A DNA stretch of 64,000 bases from Streptomyces globisporus. Lineage in GTDB: Bacteria > Actinomycetota > Actinomycetes > Streptomycetales > Streptomycetaceae. The DNA lies in the NCBI GenBank assembly GCA_014649555.1, contig BMTG01000009.1:186001-250000 (forward strand), read 5' to 3'. A program made the position numbers and the translations under genes. Below, one piece after another: positions 45,301 through 52,960 of this stretch. Under the pieces are notes generated by a model. It was not told the origin of the DNA. It made no database searches and saw only the letters and a program-made list of their open reading frames with translations. How positions within the stretch are numbered: position 1 is the first letter of the stretch; the number at the start of each line of letters is the position of its first letter.

Positions 45301-47323
45301 CCGACCACCGCGGCTCGGCATCGACGACCTGGACCGGGGCGCCGTCCGCCAGCGGGAAGCGGGTACGGAGTACCGGGTGACGGCGGATGACGTCGGACCA
45401 GGCGGCGTGCAGGACGTCCACGTCCAGGTCGCCCTGTACCCGCCAGGCCCACGGCACCACGTACGGGCTGTCCCCGTCGGACGCGTCCGCGAGCAGCCAC
45501 AGGCGTTCCTGTTCGAAGGAGAGCGGTGCCGGCCCCGGCTCGCGGCGCGGTTCGAGCGCCGGCACGGCGCGGCGGAACCCCGCGGTGAGGTCCGCTGTCC
45601 GCTCGGCCGAGAAGAGGTCCCGGACGGTGGGGGCCCACCCCAGCTCGGTCCGCAGCCGGGTGACGATCCGCATCGCCATGAGGGAGTGCCCCCCTCGGGC
45701 GACGAAGTCCACGGCGTCGCCGTCGGCGTCGCCCAGTTCCTCGGCGAGTGCGGCCCGTACCGCGCTCCCGGCGTCGGCCGGGACCGCGGCGGGCTGGTCC
45801 GGCTCCGCCGCGGGGACGGCCCGACGGTCGACCTTCCCGCTCGGCAGGGTCGGCAGCGACTCCACCGGAATGATCACGTTCGGGACCATGTAGGGGGGAA
45901 GCGAGGCGGCCACGTGCGCGCGCAGCCCGGGGCCGGTCGCCTCGGCCCCGGCGACGAAAGCGACCAGCTCCGTTCCGCGCGTGGTGACCAGCGCCTGCCG
46001 CACCGCCGCATGGGCCAGCAGGACGGATTCGACCTCGCCCGGTTCGATCCGGTGTCCGCGCACCTTCAGCTGGGCGTCCACCCTGCCGAGGAACTCGTAC
46101 ACGCCCGACTCGTCCCGGCGGACCCGGTCACCGGTGCGGTACATCCGTGTCCCGGCCGGGCCGTACGGGTCGGCGACGAAGCGCGCGGCGGTGAGGTCCG
46201 GCCGGTGCAGATAGCCGCGGGCGAGGCCGTCGCCCGCCAGATGGAGCTCTCCCTCCGCACCGGGCGCGACCGGGCGCAGCGCCTCGTCGAGCACGCGGAT
46301 CTCCGTGCCCGGGTCGGCGATCCCGATCGGCGCGAGCGGCTGGGTCCAGTCCCGGTCGAAGGTCCACAGCGTGGAGTTGACGGTCGCTTCGGTGACACCG
46401 TACGCGGCGACCATCCGGCACCGCCGCGACCAACGGCGCATCAGCTCCGCCGGCACCTTGTCCGCTCCGGTCAGGACGGTCAGGCCGGGTGGTAACGGGG
46501 CGTCGTACGGCAGCAGTTCGAGGAAGGCGGGCGGCAGGGCGGCATGGGTCACCCCGTGTTCCCGCAGCAGGCCGCCGAAGGCGTGGTCCGGCACCCGGGC
46601 GTCGTCGGGCACGATCACGAGCCGACCGCCGAGGAGGAGGCCCATGACCGTCTCCCAGAAGGCCACGTCGAAGCTGAGCGAGGAGAACTGGGCGATCACG
46701 CTGTCCGGTCCTGCTCCCACGCGGAGTGCCGCGGTCTCCATGAGGCTGCGCAGGCCTGTGCAGGTCACGACGACCCCCTTCGGCCTGCCGGTCGACCCGG
46801 AGGTGTAGAGGACATAGGAAGCGCTGTCGGCGGGCGCGGTGGGGCCCACCTCGCACGCGGGCAGCTCCGCCGGGTCGCTCACGGCGCTCTCCAGGGGCAG
46901 GACGCCCACCGCCGCTTCCCCGACCCGCCGACGGCCTTCGCGGGTGGCGACGACCAACGCCGGACGGGCGTCCTCCAGCATCATGGCCAGCCGCTCGGGC
47001 GGATAGTCGAGCCCCAGCCACAGGCAGGCCGCGTTGACCTTCGCCACGCCCAGCCAGGCGACCGCGGCGAGAGGGGACCGGTGCACGGCCAGCCCGACGA
47101 TGTCCCCGCTCCCGATCCCCCGTGCCGCGAGACGGCGGGCGAACCGGTCGGACAGGATGTCGAGTTCCCGGTACGTCAGCCGCTCCGCGCCGCAGACCAC
47201 CGCGGTCCGGTCGGCGCGGACCTGTACCTGCTCCGCGAAGATTTCAGCGATCAGCGACGGCGTACGCGGGTTCATACGGTGTTCTCCAGCGGGTTCGGGC
47301 CGGCGTACGGTGCCGCGCGGCAT
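42344..47323 (-). CDS. abmQ: AbmQ, siderophore NRPS with A-T-C-T-C-T layout
   Basis: This 1659-residue NRPS assembles the tri-hydroxamate peptide of albomycin. Domains: adenylation (~22-500; TSGSTGRPKG, YGVTEATVN, YRTGDR, LPSGKVDRR), carrier 1 (GGHSL, Ser ~547), condensation 1 (~598-1030; HHIATDDWS ~716), carrier 2 (Ser ~1087), condensation 2 (~1143-1575; HHIVTDDWS ~1268), carrier 3 (Ser ~1614). There is one A domain for three carriers and no thioesterase, so the A domain must load all carriers with N5-acetyl-N5-hydroxyornithine, as in fungal ferrichrome synthetases. My by-eye specificity code is DVWALGAVNK. The ATG at 47323 has GGAGG; ATG 47275 is an alternative with GGAG. Confidence 0.92.
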   Translation of the reverse strand: MPRGTVRRPEPAGEHRMNPRTPSLIAEIFAEQVQVRADRTAVVCGAERLTYRELDILSDRFARRLAARGIGSGDIVGLAVHRSPLAAVAWLGVAKVNAACLWLGLDYPPERLAMMLEDARPALVVATREGRRRVGEAAVGVLPLESAVSDPAELPACEVGPTAPADSASYVLYTSGSTGRPKGVVVTCTGLRSLMETAALRVGAGPDSVIAQFSSLSFDVAFWETVMGLLLGGRLVIVPDDARVPDHAFGGLLREHGVTHAALPPAFLELLPYDAPLPPGLTVLTGADKVPAELMRRWSRRCRMVAAYGVTEATVNSTLWTFDRDWTQPLAPIGIADPGTEIRVLDEALRPVAPGAEGELHLAGDGLARGYLHRPDLTAARFVADPYGPAGTRMYRTGDRVRRDESGVYEFLGRVDAQLKVRGHRIEPGEVESVLLAHAAVRQALVTTRGTELVAFVAGAEATGPGLRAHVAASLPPYMVPNVIIPVESLPTLPSGKVDRRAVPAAEPDQPAAVPADAGSAVRAALAEELGDADGDAVDFVARGGHSLMAMRIVTRLRTELGWAPTVRDLFSAERTADLTAGFRRAVPALEPRREPGPAPLSFEQERLWLLADASDGDSPYVVPWAWRVQGDLDVDVLHAAWSDVIRRHPVLRTRFPLADGAPVQVVDAEPRWSVRFTDDIAAAAAEPFRLAEDLPFRLFVHRIAPREQTVLVCLHHIATDDWSTARLAEDLGDAYARRAAGEKPEPRPLPLDFADVARWQRDTLGEIGAPTARTAEQLEWWSAELAGLPAETSLPPDRPRSADRTGGTTRRHWSAEHSRALIEKARAAGATVYHVMHAALVVALAEQGVGPEVVVGCPVAGRTDPRTHDLVGFFVNTVVLRTRVADGMSFPELLRQVRETDLAALAHSDVSFAHVVEALRPPRRPHRNPLFQVMLAQQHHTGVVPRLPHTEVEPVRVAGATAAFDLGLGFVETPDGMTLTAEYRTGLYDGNTVNALLDRVVAVLDAVLADEPVTVRPATAPRPSPAQERATGDAAQERATAGRSVEPATGDRPEENERLLCEVLAEVLGVPEVGPDDDFFGLGGHSLLAIRFLNAVRARRGSAPSLADLFEHTRVADLARVLPAPAPRQPLPMERAAPPGGAPLSFEQERLWALQTLDPDDDAYAVPWAWRVRGPLDLAALRAAWDAVIHCHAVLRTRFPEVDDEPRQHIDPAPRWSPVEHRTTEAALAADLARATTRPFSLEKDLPFRLDVFHLGPDDAVVLLCLHHIVTDDWSVGRLAHDISRAYRGRPLRAPAVAYADHAARQRARLGPAGAPTPHGRDAVAWWREYLRGAPAEVTLPPDRPHASGTGGAAVRRTWNEARAAGIRSLARRAGATPYLVLSAALSAVLAESGAGEDVVLGCPIANRPLTAVEDTVGFFVNTVPLRLRVADGVAFTDLLRTARDGHLAAFARRELSFAHIVEAVNPPRHPDRNPLFQVMFAQEHGTDALPSLPGAEVSAVEPPVTSSPFDLAVAFVERPDGMGITVHYRSARYDPATVEGFLDRWETFVDGMESAVVHPRAVRPADPAPAAPEEAPHRGDTDGEAVLRVFREVLERPDIDPDDDFFEQGGHSLLAVRLIRAIRAEAGVQIPLRRFLRAPTPQGVASAVAALRTGRAR
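44201..44247. repeat. 27-bp tandem duplication in an abmQ linker
   Basis: GGTGGCACGCTCCTGTGCCG occurs at 44201-44220 and again at 44228-44247. It encodes the linker AQERATAGR/AQERATGDA between condensation domain 1 and carrier 2. The repeat keeps frame and falls in a flexible linker. Confidence 0.8.
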
Positions 47324-47350
47324 GGGGTCCTCCGGCGATGGGGGATGAGG

Positions 47351-48166
47351 TCAGTCGAGCAGCAGCGTGGCCAGCCGCCGTCCGGTCACCAGGACGCCGA
47401 CGGCCGCGATGAGGGCGAGGTACCCCGCGTTCAGCAGCAGGTCGGGGGTGGGCGCCCCCGAGCACAGTCCGCGCAGCAGCCGGACCGCGTGGTAGAGCGG
47501 CACCGCCTCGACGAACTGGTGGAGCGCGGCGGGGTAGGCGCTCAGCGGGAAGAAGGTGGTGGAGAGGAGGGCCATCGGCATCGTGGCCAGAGAGATCAGG
47601 TCGAGGTCCTTCCAGTTCCGCAGGAACGTCGTCACGGTCATCCCCAGCGCGGCGAACGCGAAGGCGGTCAGCACGGCGGCGGGCAGGGCGAGCAGCGCCC
47701 ACCAGGTACGCGCCTCGCCCAGTGCGGTCAGGACGCCGAGGAAGACCCCGGCGTAGCCGGCGCCGCGCACCAGCGCCCAGCCCATCTCCCCCAGCGCGAT
47801 GTCGACCGGGCCCAGCGGGGTGGCGAGGAGGACGTCGTAGAGCCGGGAGTGCCGGAGCCTGAAGAGCACCTTGAAGCTGGTGTCGGCGACCGCGCTGGAC
47901 ATCATGGCGGAGGCGAGCAGCCCGGGGCCGAGGAACGCGGTGTACGACATCGGGCCGAACTCCGTCTCCATGTCGCCGGCCAGCGCGCCGATCGTCGCGC
48001 CGAACACCAGGAGGTAACAGAGCGGCTCCACCAGCCCGGCCAGCAGATCGAGCCACTGATGGCGGTGGGCTCGGGCGGCCCGGCGCACCACGCTCCGCGC
48101 GCGTCCGGCGTAGAGCCCCCTCAGAGGGAGCGCGGGACGGCGGTGCCGGGAGAGCGGGACCGTCAT
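47351..48166 (-). CDS. abmP: AbmP, ABC-2 type permease
   Basis: This 271-residue, six-helix permease of the ABC-2 (DrrB/NodJ) type has PLCYLLVFGATIGAL, then YTAFLGPGLLASAMMSSAV, RHSRLYDVLLATPLGPVDIALGEMGWA and FFPLSAYPAALHQFVEAVPLYHAV, the last being the family's conserved block. It begins at an ATG overlapping the abmO stop by 4 bases. With AbmO and the ATPases AbmN and AbmR it should export albomycin or a precursor. Confidence 0.85.
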   Translation of the reverse strand: MTVPLSRHRRPALPLRGLYAGRARSVVRRAARAHRHQWLDLLAGLVEPLCYLLVFGATIGALAGDMETEFGPMSYTAFLGPGLLASAMMSSAVADTSFKVLFRLRHSRLYDVLLATPLGPVDIALGEMGWALVRGAGYAGVFLGVLTALGEARTWWALLALPAAVLTAFAFAALGMTVTTFLRNWKDLDLISLATMPMALLSTTFFPLSAYPAALHQFVEAVPLYHAVRLLRGLCSGAPTPDLLLNAGYLALIAAVGVLVTGRRLATLLLD

Positions 48167-48945
48167 GTCGTCAGCCTCCGCCGGAAGTGGTGGACCGTGA
48201 GCGCGGTGCCCGCGGCGAGAAAGGCCAGGAGGTAGCCGAGGTGGGTGAGTACGCCGCCGTCGCCGCCGCGCGCCAGTTCGACGCCGTGCCGGACCGGGAG
48301 CAGCCAGGCGATGGGGTGGACCCAGTCGGGCAGCAGGGTGGAGGGGAAGAAGGCGCCCGAGAGGAGCACCATGGGGAGGATCACGACTCGGGTGACCACG
48401 GTGATCAGCCCGGTCCCCTCGGCCGTCATCACGGCCAGGGCGCTGAGCGCGGTGGCGAAGGCAGTGCCGCAGAGGAACGCTGCGAAGGCGGCGAGGAGGG
48501 CCAAGCCGGCCGGCACGTCGGTGAGGGCCAGAACCGCGACGCAGGTGCACAGGGTCGTCACGGCGATCCGGGCCCCCACCCACAGGACGTGCCCGACGGC
48601 CAGTTGAGCCGGTGTGATCGGGGTCGCCACCGTGGTCTGGTAGGTGCGTTCCCCGTTGAGTCCGGTCATGACCGGGTGGATCGCCTCACCCACGGCCGTC
48701 TGGACCGCTCCGACGACCAGCATGGCCGGAGCCAGGTAATCGAGGTAGGGCAGCCCGTCGCCGAACCCCCGCGCCTGGGGATTTCCGTTGATGAGGCCGC
48801 CCACGCCCAGGCCGAGGGCGAGGAGCAGAAGGGTGGGCTGGACGAACCCCGAGACCAGGCAGGTGCGCCAGTTGCCCCGGTAGCGGGGAGCCGCGCCCTC
48901 CATGACCACGTACACGCCCCGGCACCAGACCGTGCCGCCGCTCAC
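48163..48945 (-). CDS. abmO: AbmO, ABC-2 type permease
   Basis: This 260-residue ABC-2 permease has RYRGNWRTCLVSGFVQPTLLLLALGLGVGGL, YLDYLAPAMLVVGAVQTAVGE, then GERTYQTTVATPITPAQLAVGHVLW and FFPSTLLPDWVHPIAWLLPVRHGV. It is a distant paralogue of AbmP, so the pair probably forms a heterodimeric channel. It starts at a GTG that overlaps the abmN stop by 4 bases (GTGA). Confidence 0.85.
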   Translation of the reverse strand: MSGGTVWCRGVYVVMEGAAPRYRGNWRTCLVSGFVQPTLLLLALGLGVGGLINGNPQARGFGDGLPYLDYLAPAMLVVGAVQTAVGEAIHPVMTGLNGERTYQTTVATPITPAQLAVGHVLWVGARIAVTTLCTCVAVLALTDVPAGLALLAAFAAFLCGTAFATALSALAVMTAEGTGLITVVTRVVILPMVLLSGAFFPSTLLPDWVHPIAWLLPVRHGVELARGGDGGVLTHLGYLLAFLAAGTALTVHHFRRRLTT

Positions 48946-49871
48946 CGGGCGGACTCCTTGACGGTCAGGGCCAGGTAGGCGTCCTCCAGGCGCGCGCTCC
49001 GCACCACGACCGCCTCGAAGTCGACGGCGGCGCGTCGGACCGTGGCCAGGGCCGCGTCCGTGTCGTCGGTCGGGATCAACAGGTGGTCACCGACCGTGTG
49101 GAGACCGGGGAAGTGTCCGATCAGGCGGTCGGCGGCTCGCACGCCGCCGCCGGTGCGGCACCGCAGTTCCAGCATGCTCCGGCCGGCGTGGCGGTCGATC
49201 AGCTCCTGCGGGGTGCCCTCGGCGATCACCCGGCCGTCGGCCAGCACCACGATCCGGTCGCACAGGGCATGGGCCTCTTCCATGTGATGGGTGGTCAGCA
49301 GCTGGGCCACGCCGCGCCGACGCAGCTGCCCGAGCAGCGTCCACACGGCCTGCCGGGCCTGGGGGTCCAGACCGGACGCGGGTTCGTCGAGGAGCAACAG
49401 GTCCGGATCGTTGACCAGCGCACGGCTGATCGCCAGTTTTCGGGCCATGCCGCCGGAGAGTGAACCGACGCGGGCACGGGCGCGATCGGAGAGGCCTGCG
49501 AATTCCAGGAGTTCGTCTGCGCGTTTCCGGGCCGCGGTCCGCCGCAGACCGAAGTAACCGCCGTGCACTTCCAGGTTGTCGCGCACGGTGAGCTCGGCGT
49601 CCAGCACACTGCGCTGGGCGAGATACCCCGTCCGGGCCCTGATGGAAGGGCCGGCCACATCAGGATCGGAACCCAACACATGCAGGTACCCGCTGTCTCT
49701 CCTGCTCATGCCTGCGAACATTCTGACGGTGGTCGATTTGCCTGCTCCGTTATGCCCGAGAAGCCCCACGACCTCACCGGCGAACATACGGAAGTCCACA
49801 TTCCGCACGGCGTCCACCTGGCCATACGACTTGCATAGACTCCGTGCCTGGACAATCAATTCACCATCCAC
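48942..49871 (-). CDS. abmN: AbmN, ABC exporter ATPase
   Basis: This 309-residue ATPase has Walker A GHNGAGKST, signature LSGGMARKLAISRALV, Walker B LLLDEPASGLDPQARQ and switch LTTHHMEEAHALCD, plus a C-terminal DrrA-type domain ending VRSARLEDAYLALTVKE. It is the first gene of the minus-strand operon and faces the divergent promoter region with the iron box. It shares only moderate similarity with AbmR, in line with two distinct ATPase subunits. Confidence 0.85.
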   Translation of the reverse strand: MDGELIVQARSLCKSYGQVDAVRNVDFRMFAGEVVGLLGHNGAGKSTTVRMFAGMSRRDSGYLHVLGSDPDVAGPSIRARTGYLAQRSVLDAELTVRDNLEVHGGYFGLRRTAARKRADELLEFAGLSDRARARVGSLSGGMARKLAISRALVNDPDLLLLDEPASGLDPQARQAVWTLLGQLRRRGVAQLLTTHHMEEAHALCDRIVVLADGRVIAEGTPQELIDRHAGRSMLELRCRTGGGVRAADRLIGHFPGLHTVGDHLLIPTDDTDAALATVRRAAVDFEAVVVRSARLEDAYLALTVKESAR

Positions 49872-49960
49872 CCTTACGGAAGCTACCCCAAGCCGCGCCG
49901 ACCGGACAAGACCGCCCCGTTCCTCACAACATGCGTTCGGAAGTGGCGACTTGCCCCGCC

Positions 49961-49979
49961 AAAGTTAGGGTCACCTGAC
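49961..49979. promoter_or_regulatory. iron box (DmdR/IdeR-type operator) between abmN and abmM
   Basis: CAAAGTTAGGGTCACCTGA matches the actinobacterial iron-box consensus TTAGGTTAGGCTCACCTAA at 14 of 19 positions, including the central TTAGG.TCACCT. It lies in the only promoter region shared by both halves of the siderophore cluster, 90 bases from the abmN start and about 140 from abmM. Iron repression of albomycin genes through a DtxR-family regulator would follow. Confidence 0.65.
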
Positions 49980-49994
49980 CTCTTGACACGCTCT

Positions 49995-50023
49995 GGACAC
50001 CCCTGAAGACCGCTGCTAGCGTT
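49995..50023 (+). promoter_or_regulatory. candidate promoter of abmM-abmL
   Basis: TGGACA at 49995 and TAGCGT at 50018 are separated by 17 bases, close to the -35/-10 pattern of the main sigma factor. The predicted start of transcription would leave an untranslated leader of about 85 bases before the abmM GTG. The iron box ends 15 bases upstream of the -35 element. Confidence 0.45.
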
Positions 50024-50116
50024 TTCATCCTCGCTTTGCGTGGAGCGAAACGAGAAACCCCCTCTATGGAATTTGTAGCGAAATTCGCAAAGCAAAAATA
50101 CTGAAGGGCGGTCATC

Positions 50117-51094
50117 GTGCGAGTCAGTCTCGACTTAGCGCCTGTAGGGCAGAGGATTCCGCAGGAGAAGCGGGATTCGGTGGTATCTGAAATCGAGCAG
50201 AAACTCACCGATCGCCACCAGACCCTCGCCGACGCCATCCGGGAACGGGAGCTGTACTTCCGGATGTCGGTCGTGGGCACCTGCAACCTCTCCTGCAGCT
50301 TCTGCCACAACGAGGGTGCCCCCACGTCCGGCAAGATGAACGCGGAGAACGCGGATCGGGCGATCGCCGCCGCCGTCCGGGCGGGGTTCACCCGGGTGCA
50401 GCTCACCGGCGGTGAACCGCTGCTGCGCCAGGACATCGACGACTTCGTCCGGGTCGCTCGCCGGCACGTGGACGACGTGGGCGTGACGACCAACGGCACC
50501 TACCTGCCCAAGCGCCTCGATGCCCTGGTGGACGCCGGGCTGGCCCGGATCCATGTCTCGCTCCAGACCGAACCGCTGGAGGAAGCGGGCGAGAACGGAG
50601 CCTGGGGCATCCCGGACTGGCTGCTCCCCACCGTCGAACGCGCTCGGTCCGGCGCTTTCAGCCTGCGGTTCAACCTGCCGGTACCGGCCGACTGTCTCGA
50701 CCGGGCCGACGCTTTCCTGGACCTGCTCACCTTCAACGGCGTCGACGTCAAGGTGTTCTCCGTACTGCCCGAGGGGCAGGAACGAGAGGGCGCCTACCCG
50801 TTGGAGCGGCTGGAGGAGATCGTCGAGCAGGCGAACGCCCGGGCGGTCGCTCCCGCCGGCAAGCGTCCCGGAGAAGTGTTCATCCGGGGCTTCCGGCCCC
50901 CGTCGGGGCTGCGCTGCGGCACCTGCCGTGACGCGGCACGGTGCATGGAGCAGTCGCACTCGCTGAGGTTGGGCGCGGACATGAAGTTCCGTCCCTGCCT
51001 GGCCACCCGGGACTGGGACAGCTGGTTCACCGAGGAGGACCTCGACGCCACGGTGCGCGAAGCGGCTCTGCTGGCCCTGGACTACCGGTGGTGA
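50117..51094 (+). CDS. abmM: AbmM, radical SAM enzyme with extra C-terminal cysteines
   Basis: This 325-residue radical SAM enzyme has CNLSCSFCH (Cys56, Cys60, Cys63) binding the catalytic 4Fe-4S cluster and the GGEPLLR SAM site. A C-terminal cluster of Cys (RCGTCRDAARC...RPC) resembles the MoaA twitch domain and could hold an auxiliary Fe-S cluster. From the published albomycin work I recall AbmM placing sulfur into the furanose ring, with the auxiliary cluster as a possible sulfur source; treat that as recollection. The GTG at 50117 begins the frame. abmL follows 13 bases after its stop. Confidence 0.9.
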   Translation: MRVSLDLAPVGQRIPQEKRDSVVSEIEQKLTDRHQTLADAIRERELYFRMSVVGTCNLSCSFCHNEGAPTSGKMNAENADRAIAAAVRAGFTRVQLTGGEPLLRQDIDDFVRVARRHVDDVGVTTNGTYLPKRLDALVDAGLARIHVSLQTEPLEEAGENGAWGIPDWLLPTVERARSGAFSLRFNLPVPADCLDRADAFLDLLTFNGVDVKVFSVLPEGQEREGAYPLERLEEIVEQANARAVAPAGKRPGEVFIRGFRPPSGLRCGTCRDAARCMEQSHSLRLGADMKFRPCLATRDWDSWFTEEDLDATVREAALLALDYRW

Positions 51095-51107
51095 GCAGGG
51101 GAACCCG

Positions 51108-51626
51108 GTGAACGTGCTGAGCCACCTGTCCGTCTGGCTCCACCCCGCGAAAGGGGACGAGCCCGTGTTCCGGGCCGAGGTCGAGCGCCTGCGGGAACGA
51201 TGGGGCTCACCGCCCTTCGCCCCGCACCTGACGCTGGTCGGCGGCTTCGACGCGCCCGAGGACGGGACATGCCGCCGGGCGGCGGCCCTGGCCGCCGAAC
51301 TCGCCCCGCTGGAGGTGGAGTTCGCCACACTTGCCACGGAGGAGCCGCTGCACAGGTCGCTCATCCTGAACGCCGTACCGAGCGCGCGCCTGGACGCCGC
51401 GTTCGGTACGGCGGCACGGATCTGTCCGCAGCCGGCGGAGCCGGAGCCCTTCCGGCCGCATCTGAGCCTGGCCTACCTGGCCACCACGGCGGAACGCCGG
51501 GCGGAGGCCGCCGCCTCCGTGGCTCTCCCCCTTCCGCTTCGGGCGCGCTTCGACACCCTGGCGGTGTGGCGCACCCCCATGCCCGAGGTACGGGAGTGGC
51601 GGAGGGTGGCCGCATGGGCCCTCTGA
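51108..51626 (+). CDS. abmL: AbmL, 2H phosphoesterase-like protein
   Basis: This 172-residue protein has two HxT/S motifs in the right spacing for the 2H (CPDase/LigT) fold: FAPHLTLVGG (His40, Thr42) and FRPHLSLAYL (His118, Ser120). Such enzymes open 2',3'-cyclic or 1'',2''-cyclic phosphates. A role on a cyclic nucleotide phosphate in the thionucleoside pathway fits its place next to abmM. The start is a GTG (51108) behind AGGGGAA. It is convergent with abmK. Confidence 0.8.
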   Translation: MNVLSHLSVWLHPAKGDEPVFRAEVERLRERWGSPPFAPHLTLVGGFDAPEDGTCRRAAALAAELAPLEVEFATLATEEPLHRSLILNAVPSARLDAAFGTAARICPQPAEPEPFRPHLSLAYLATTAERRAEAAASVALPLPLRARFDTLAVWRTPMPEVREWRRVAAWAL

Positions 51627-51676
51627 GGGCAATCCGCCGGACAGAGGAAAACGGGCGGGACGGGACCGACGAGGCC

Positions 51677-52960
51677 CTAACGCTTGGGGCGGACCAGCCG
51701 GTCGGTGCCGACGCGGTCCCGCAGGACCTCGGGAACCAGCACCGAGCCGTCCTCCTGCTGATGCTGCTCCAGAATCGCCGGCAGGATACGGCTCGTCGCC
51801 AGAGCGGAGCCGTTCAGGGTGTGCAGGAACTTCGTCTTGCCCTGAGCGGGGCGGTAACGGATGGCGGCGCGGCGGGCCTGGTAGTCGCCGGCCCAGGAGA
51901 CCGAGGAGACCTCCTTGTAGCCGCCGACGTGCGGCATCCACACCTCGACGTCGAGCGTCTTGCGCATCGAGGCACTGGCGTCGCCCGCGGCCAGCAGGGA
52001 GGTGCGGTAGTGCAGCCCCAGCCCTTCCAGCAGGGACTCGGCCTGCCGGACCATCGCGTCGAACGCGGCGGGTGCGCCCTCGGGGGTGGTGAACTGGAAG
52101 ATCTCGACCTTGTTGAACTGGTGGCCCCGGACCGTGCCGCGCTCGTCGGAGTGGGCTCCGGCCCGCTCCCGCCGGTAGCACGGGGTGTAGGCGAACGCCC
52201 GGTGCGGAAGGTCGGCCTCGGCGAAGATCTCGTCCTGGTGCGCGCCCAGGATCGCCGTCTCCGAGGTGGGCAGGAGGAACTGCGGACGGTGGGAGTCCGG
52301 GTTGGCGATGTGGTAGACGTCGTCGCGGAACTTCGGGAACTGCCCCGCCGCGAAACCGGCCGACTCCAGGAGCATGTGGGGAGGGAGCAGGAAGGTGTAA
52401 CCGGCGGCGATGTGCTGGTCGATGAACCAGTTCAGCAGAGCCCACTCGAGCCGGGCGCCGTAGCCGGTGTACATCCAGTAGCCGGCGCCGCCGAGCTTGG
52501 TGCCCCGGTCGAAGTCGACCAGGCCGTACTCCTTGGCGACGGTGGTGTGGTCCACGACGGGGGACAGCGTCGGCTTGGTGCCCCATTCGCGCAGGACCCG
52601 GTTGCTCTCCTTGCCGCCGGCCACCACGTCGTCCGCCGGGAGGTTGGGGAGCGCGCTCATCTCCTCGCGCAACTCCGCCTCGACCTTGGTCAGTTGCTCC
52701 TCCAGGGAGGCCAGGATCGCCTTGGTGTCCTCCGGCGGCGGCAGCGGCTCTGCCGACTCGCGCTTGGCCGCGGCGTACGCGCGGGCCGCCTCCTTGCGCT
52801 TGCGCTGCTCCTCCGCGATACGGCCGACAAGATCACGCCTGCTCGCGTCCAGCTCCACGATCGCGGACAGGGCGCGCTCCACCTCGGCGGCGTCCAGCCG
52901 CTTGGCGAGCGCGGCGGCCGTGGCCGCCCTGTCCTTACGAATCAGGTCCAGATCAAGCAT
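51677..52960 (-). CDS. abmK: AbmK, second seryl-tRNA synthetase
   Basis: This 427-residue class II synthetase has the N-terminal coiled-coil arm (residues ~30-100), the PTSETAILGAHQDEIF (TSE) loop, motif 2 YRRERAGAHSDERGTVRGHQFNKVE and motif 3 region SALATSRILPAIL. Motif 2 differs from housekeeping enzymes, where the last part usually reads VHQF. In albomycin producers AbmK both resists the SerRS inhibitor SB-217452 and supplies seryl-adenylate for AbmF to join serine to the thionucleoside. It is read leftward, alone, between two rightward units, so its dosage can differ from the pathway genes. Confidence 0.93.
   Translation of the reverse strand: MLDLDLIRKDRAATAAALAKRLDAAEVERALSAIVELDASRRDLVGRIAEEQRKRKEAARAYAAAKRESAEPLPPPEDTKAILASLEEQLTKVEAELREEMSALPNLPADDVVAGGKESNRVLREWGTKPTLSPVVDHTTVAKEYGLVDFDRGTKLGGAGYWMYTGYGARLEWALLNWFIDQHIAAGYTFLLPPHMLLESAGFAAGQFPKFRDDVYHIANPDSHRPQFLLPTSETAILGAHQDEIFAEADLPHRAFAYTPCYRRERAGAHSDERGTVRGHQFNKVEIFQFTTPEGAPAAFDAMVRQAESLLEGLGLHYRTSLLAAGDASASMRKTLDVEVWMPHVGGYKEVSSVSWAGDYQARRAAIRYRPAQGKTKFLHTLNGSALATSRILPAILEQHQQEDGSVLVPEVLRDRVGTDRLVRPKR

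Noticed and set aside
43356-45638. Minus-strand 760-codon frame within abmQ
   Set aside because: Out of frame with abmQ, Arg/Gly/Pro-rich, no domain.
44066-46495. Plus-strand open frame of 809 codons across the NRPS gene
   Set aside because: Antisense to abmQ condensation and adenylation domains; no motif and skewed composition.
49984-49989. TTGACA as -35 element for abmM
   Set aside because: The best -10 candidate, TAGCGT at 50018, is 28 bases away. TGGACA at 49995 has the correct 17-base spacing.
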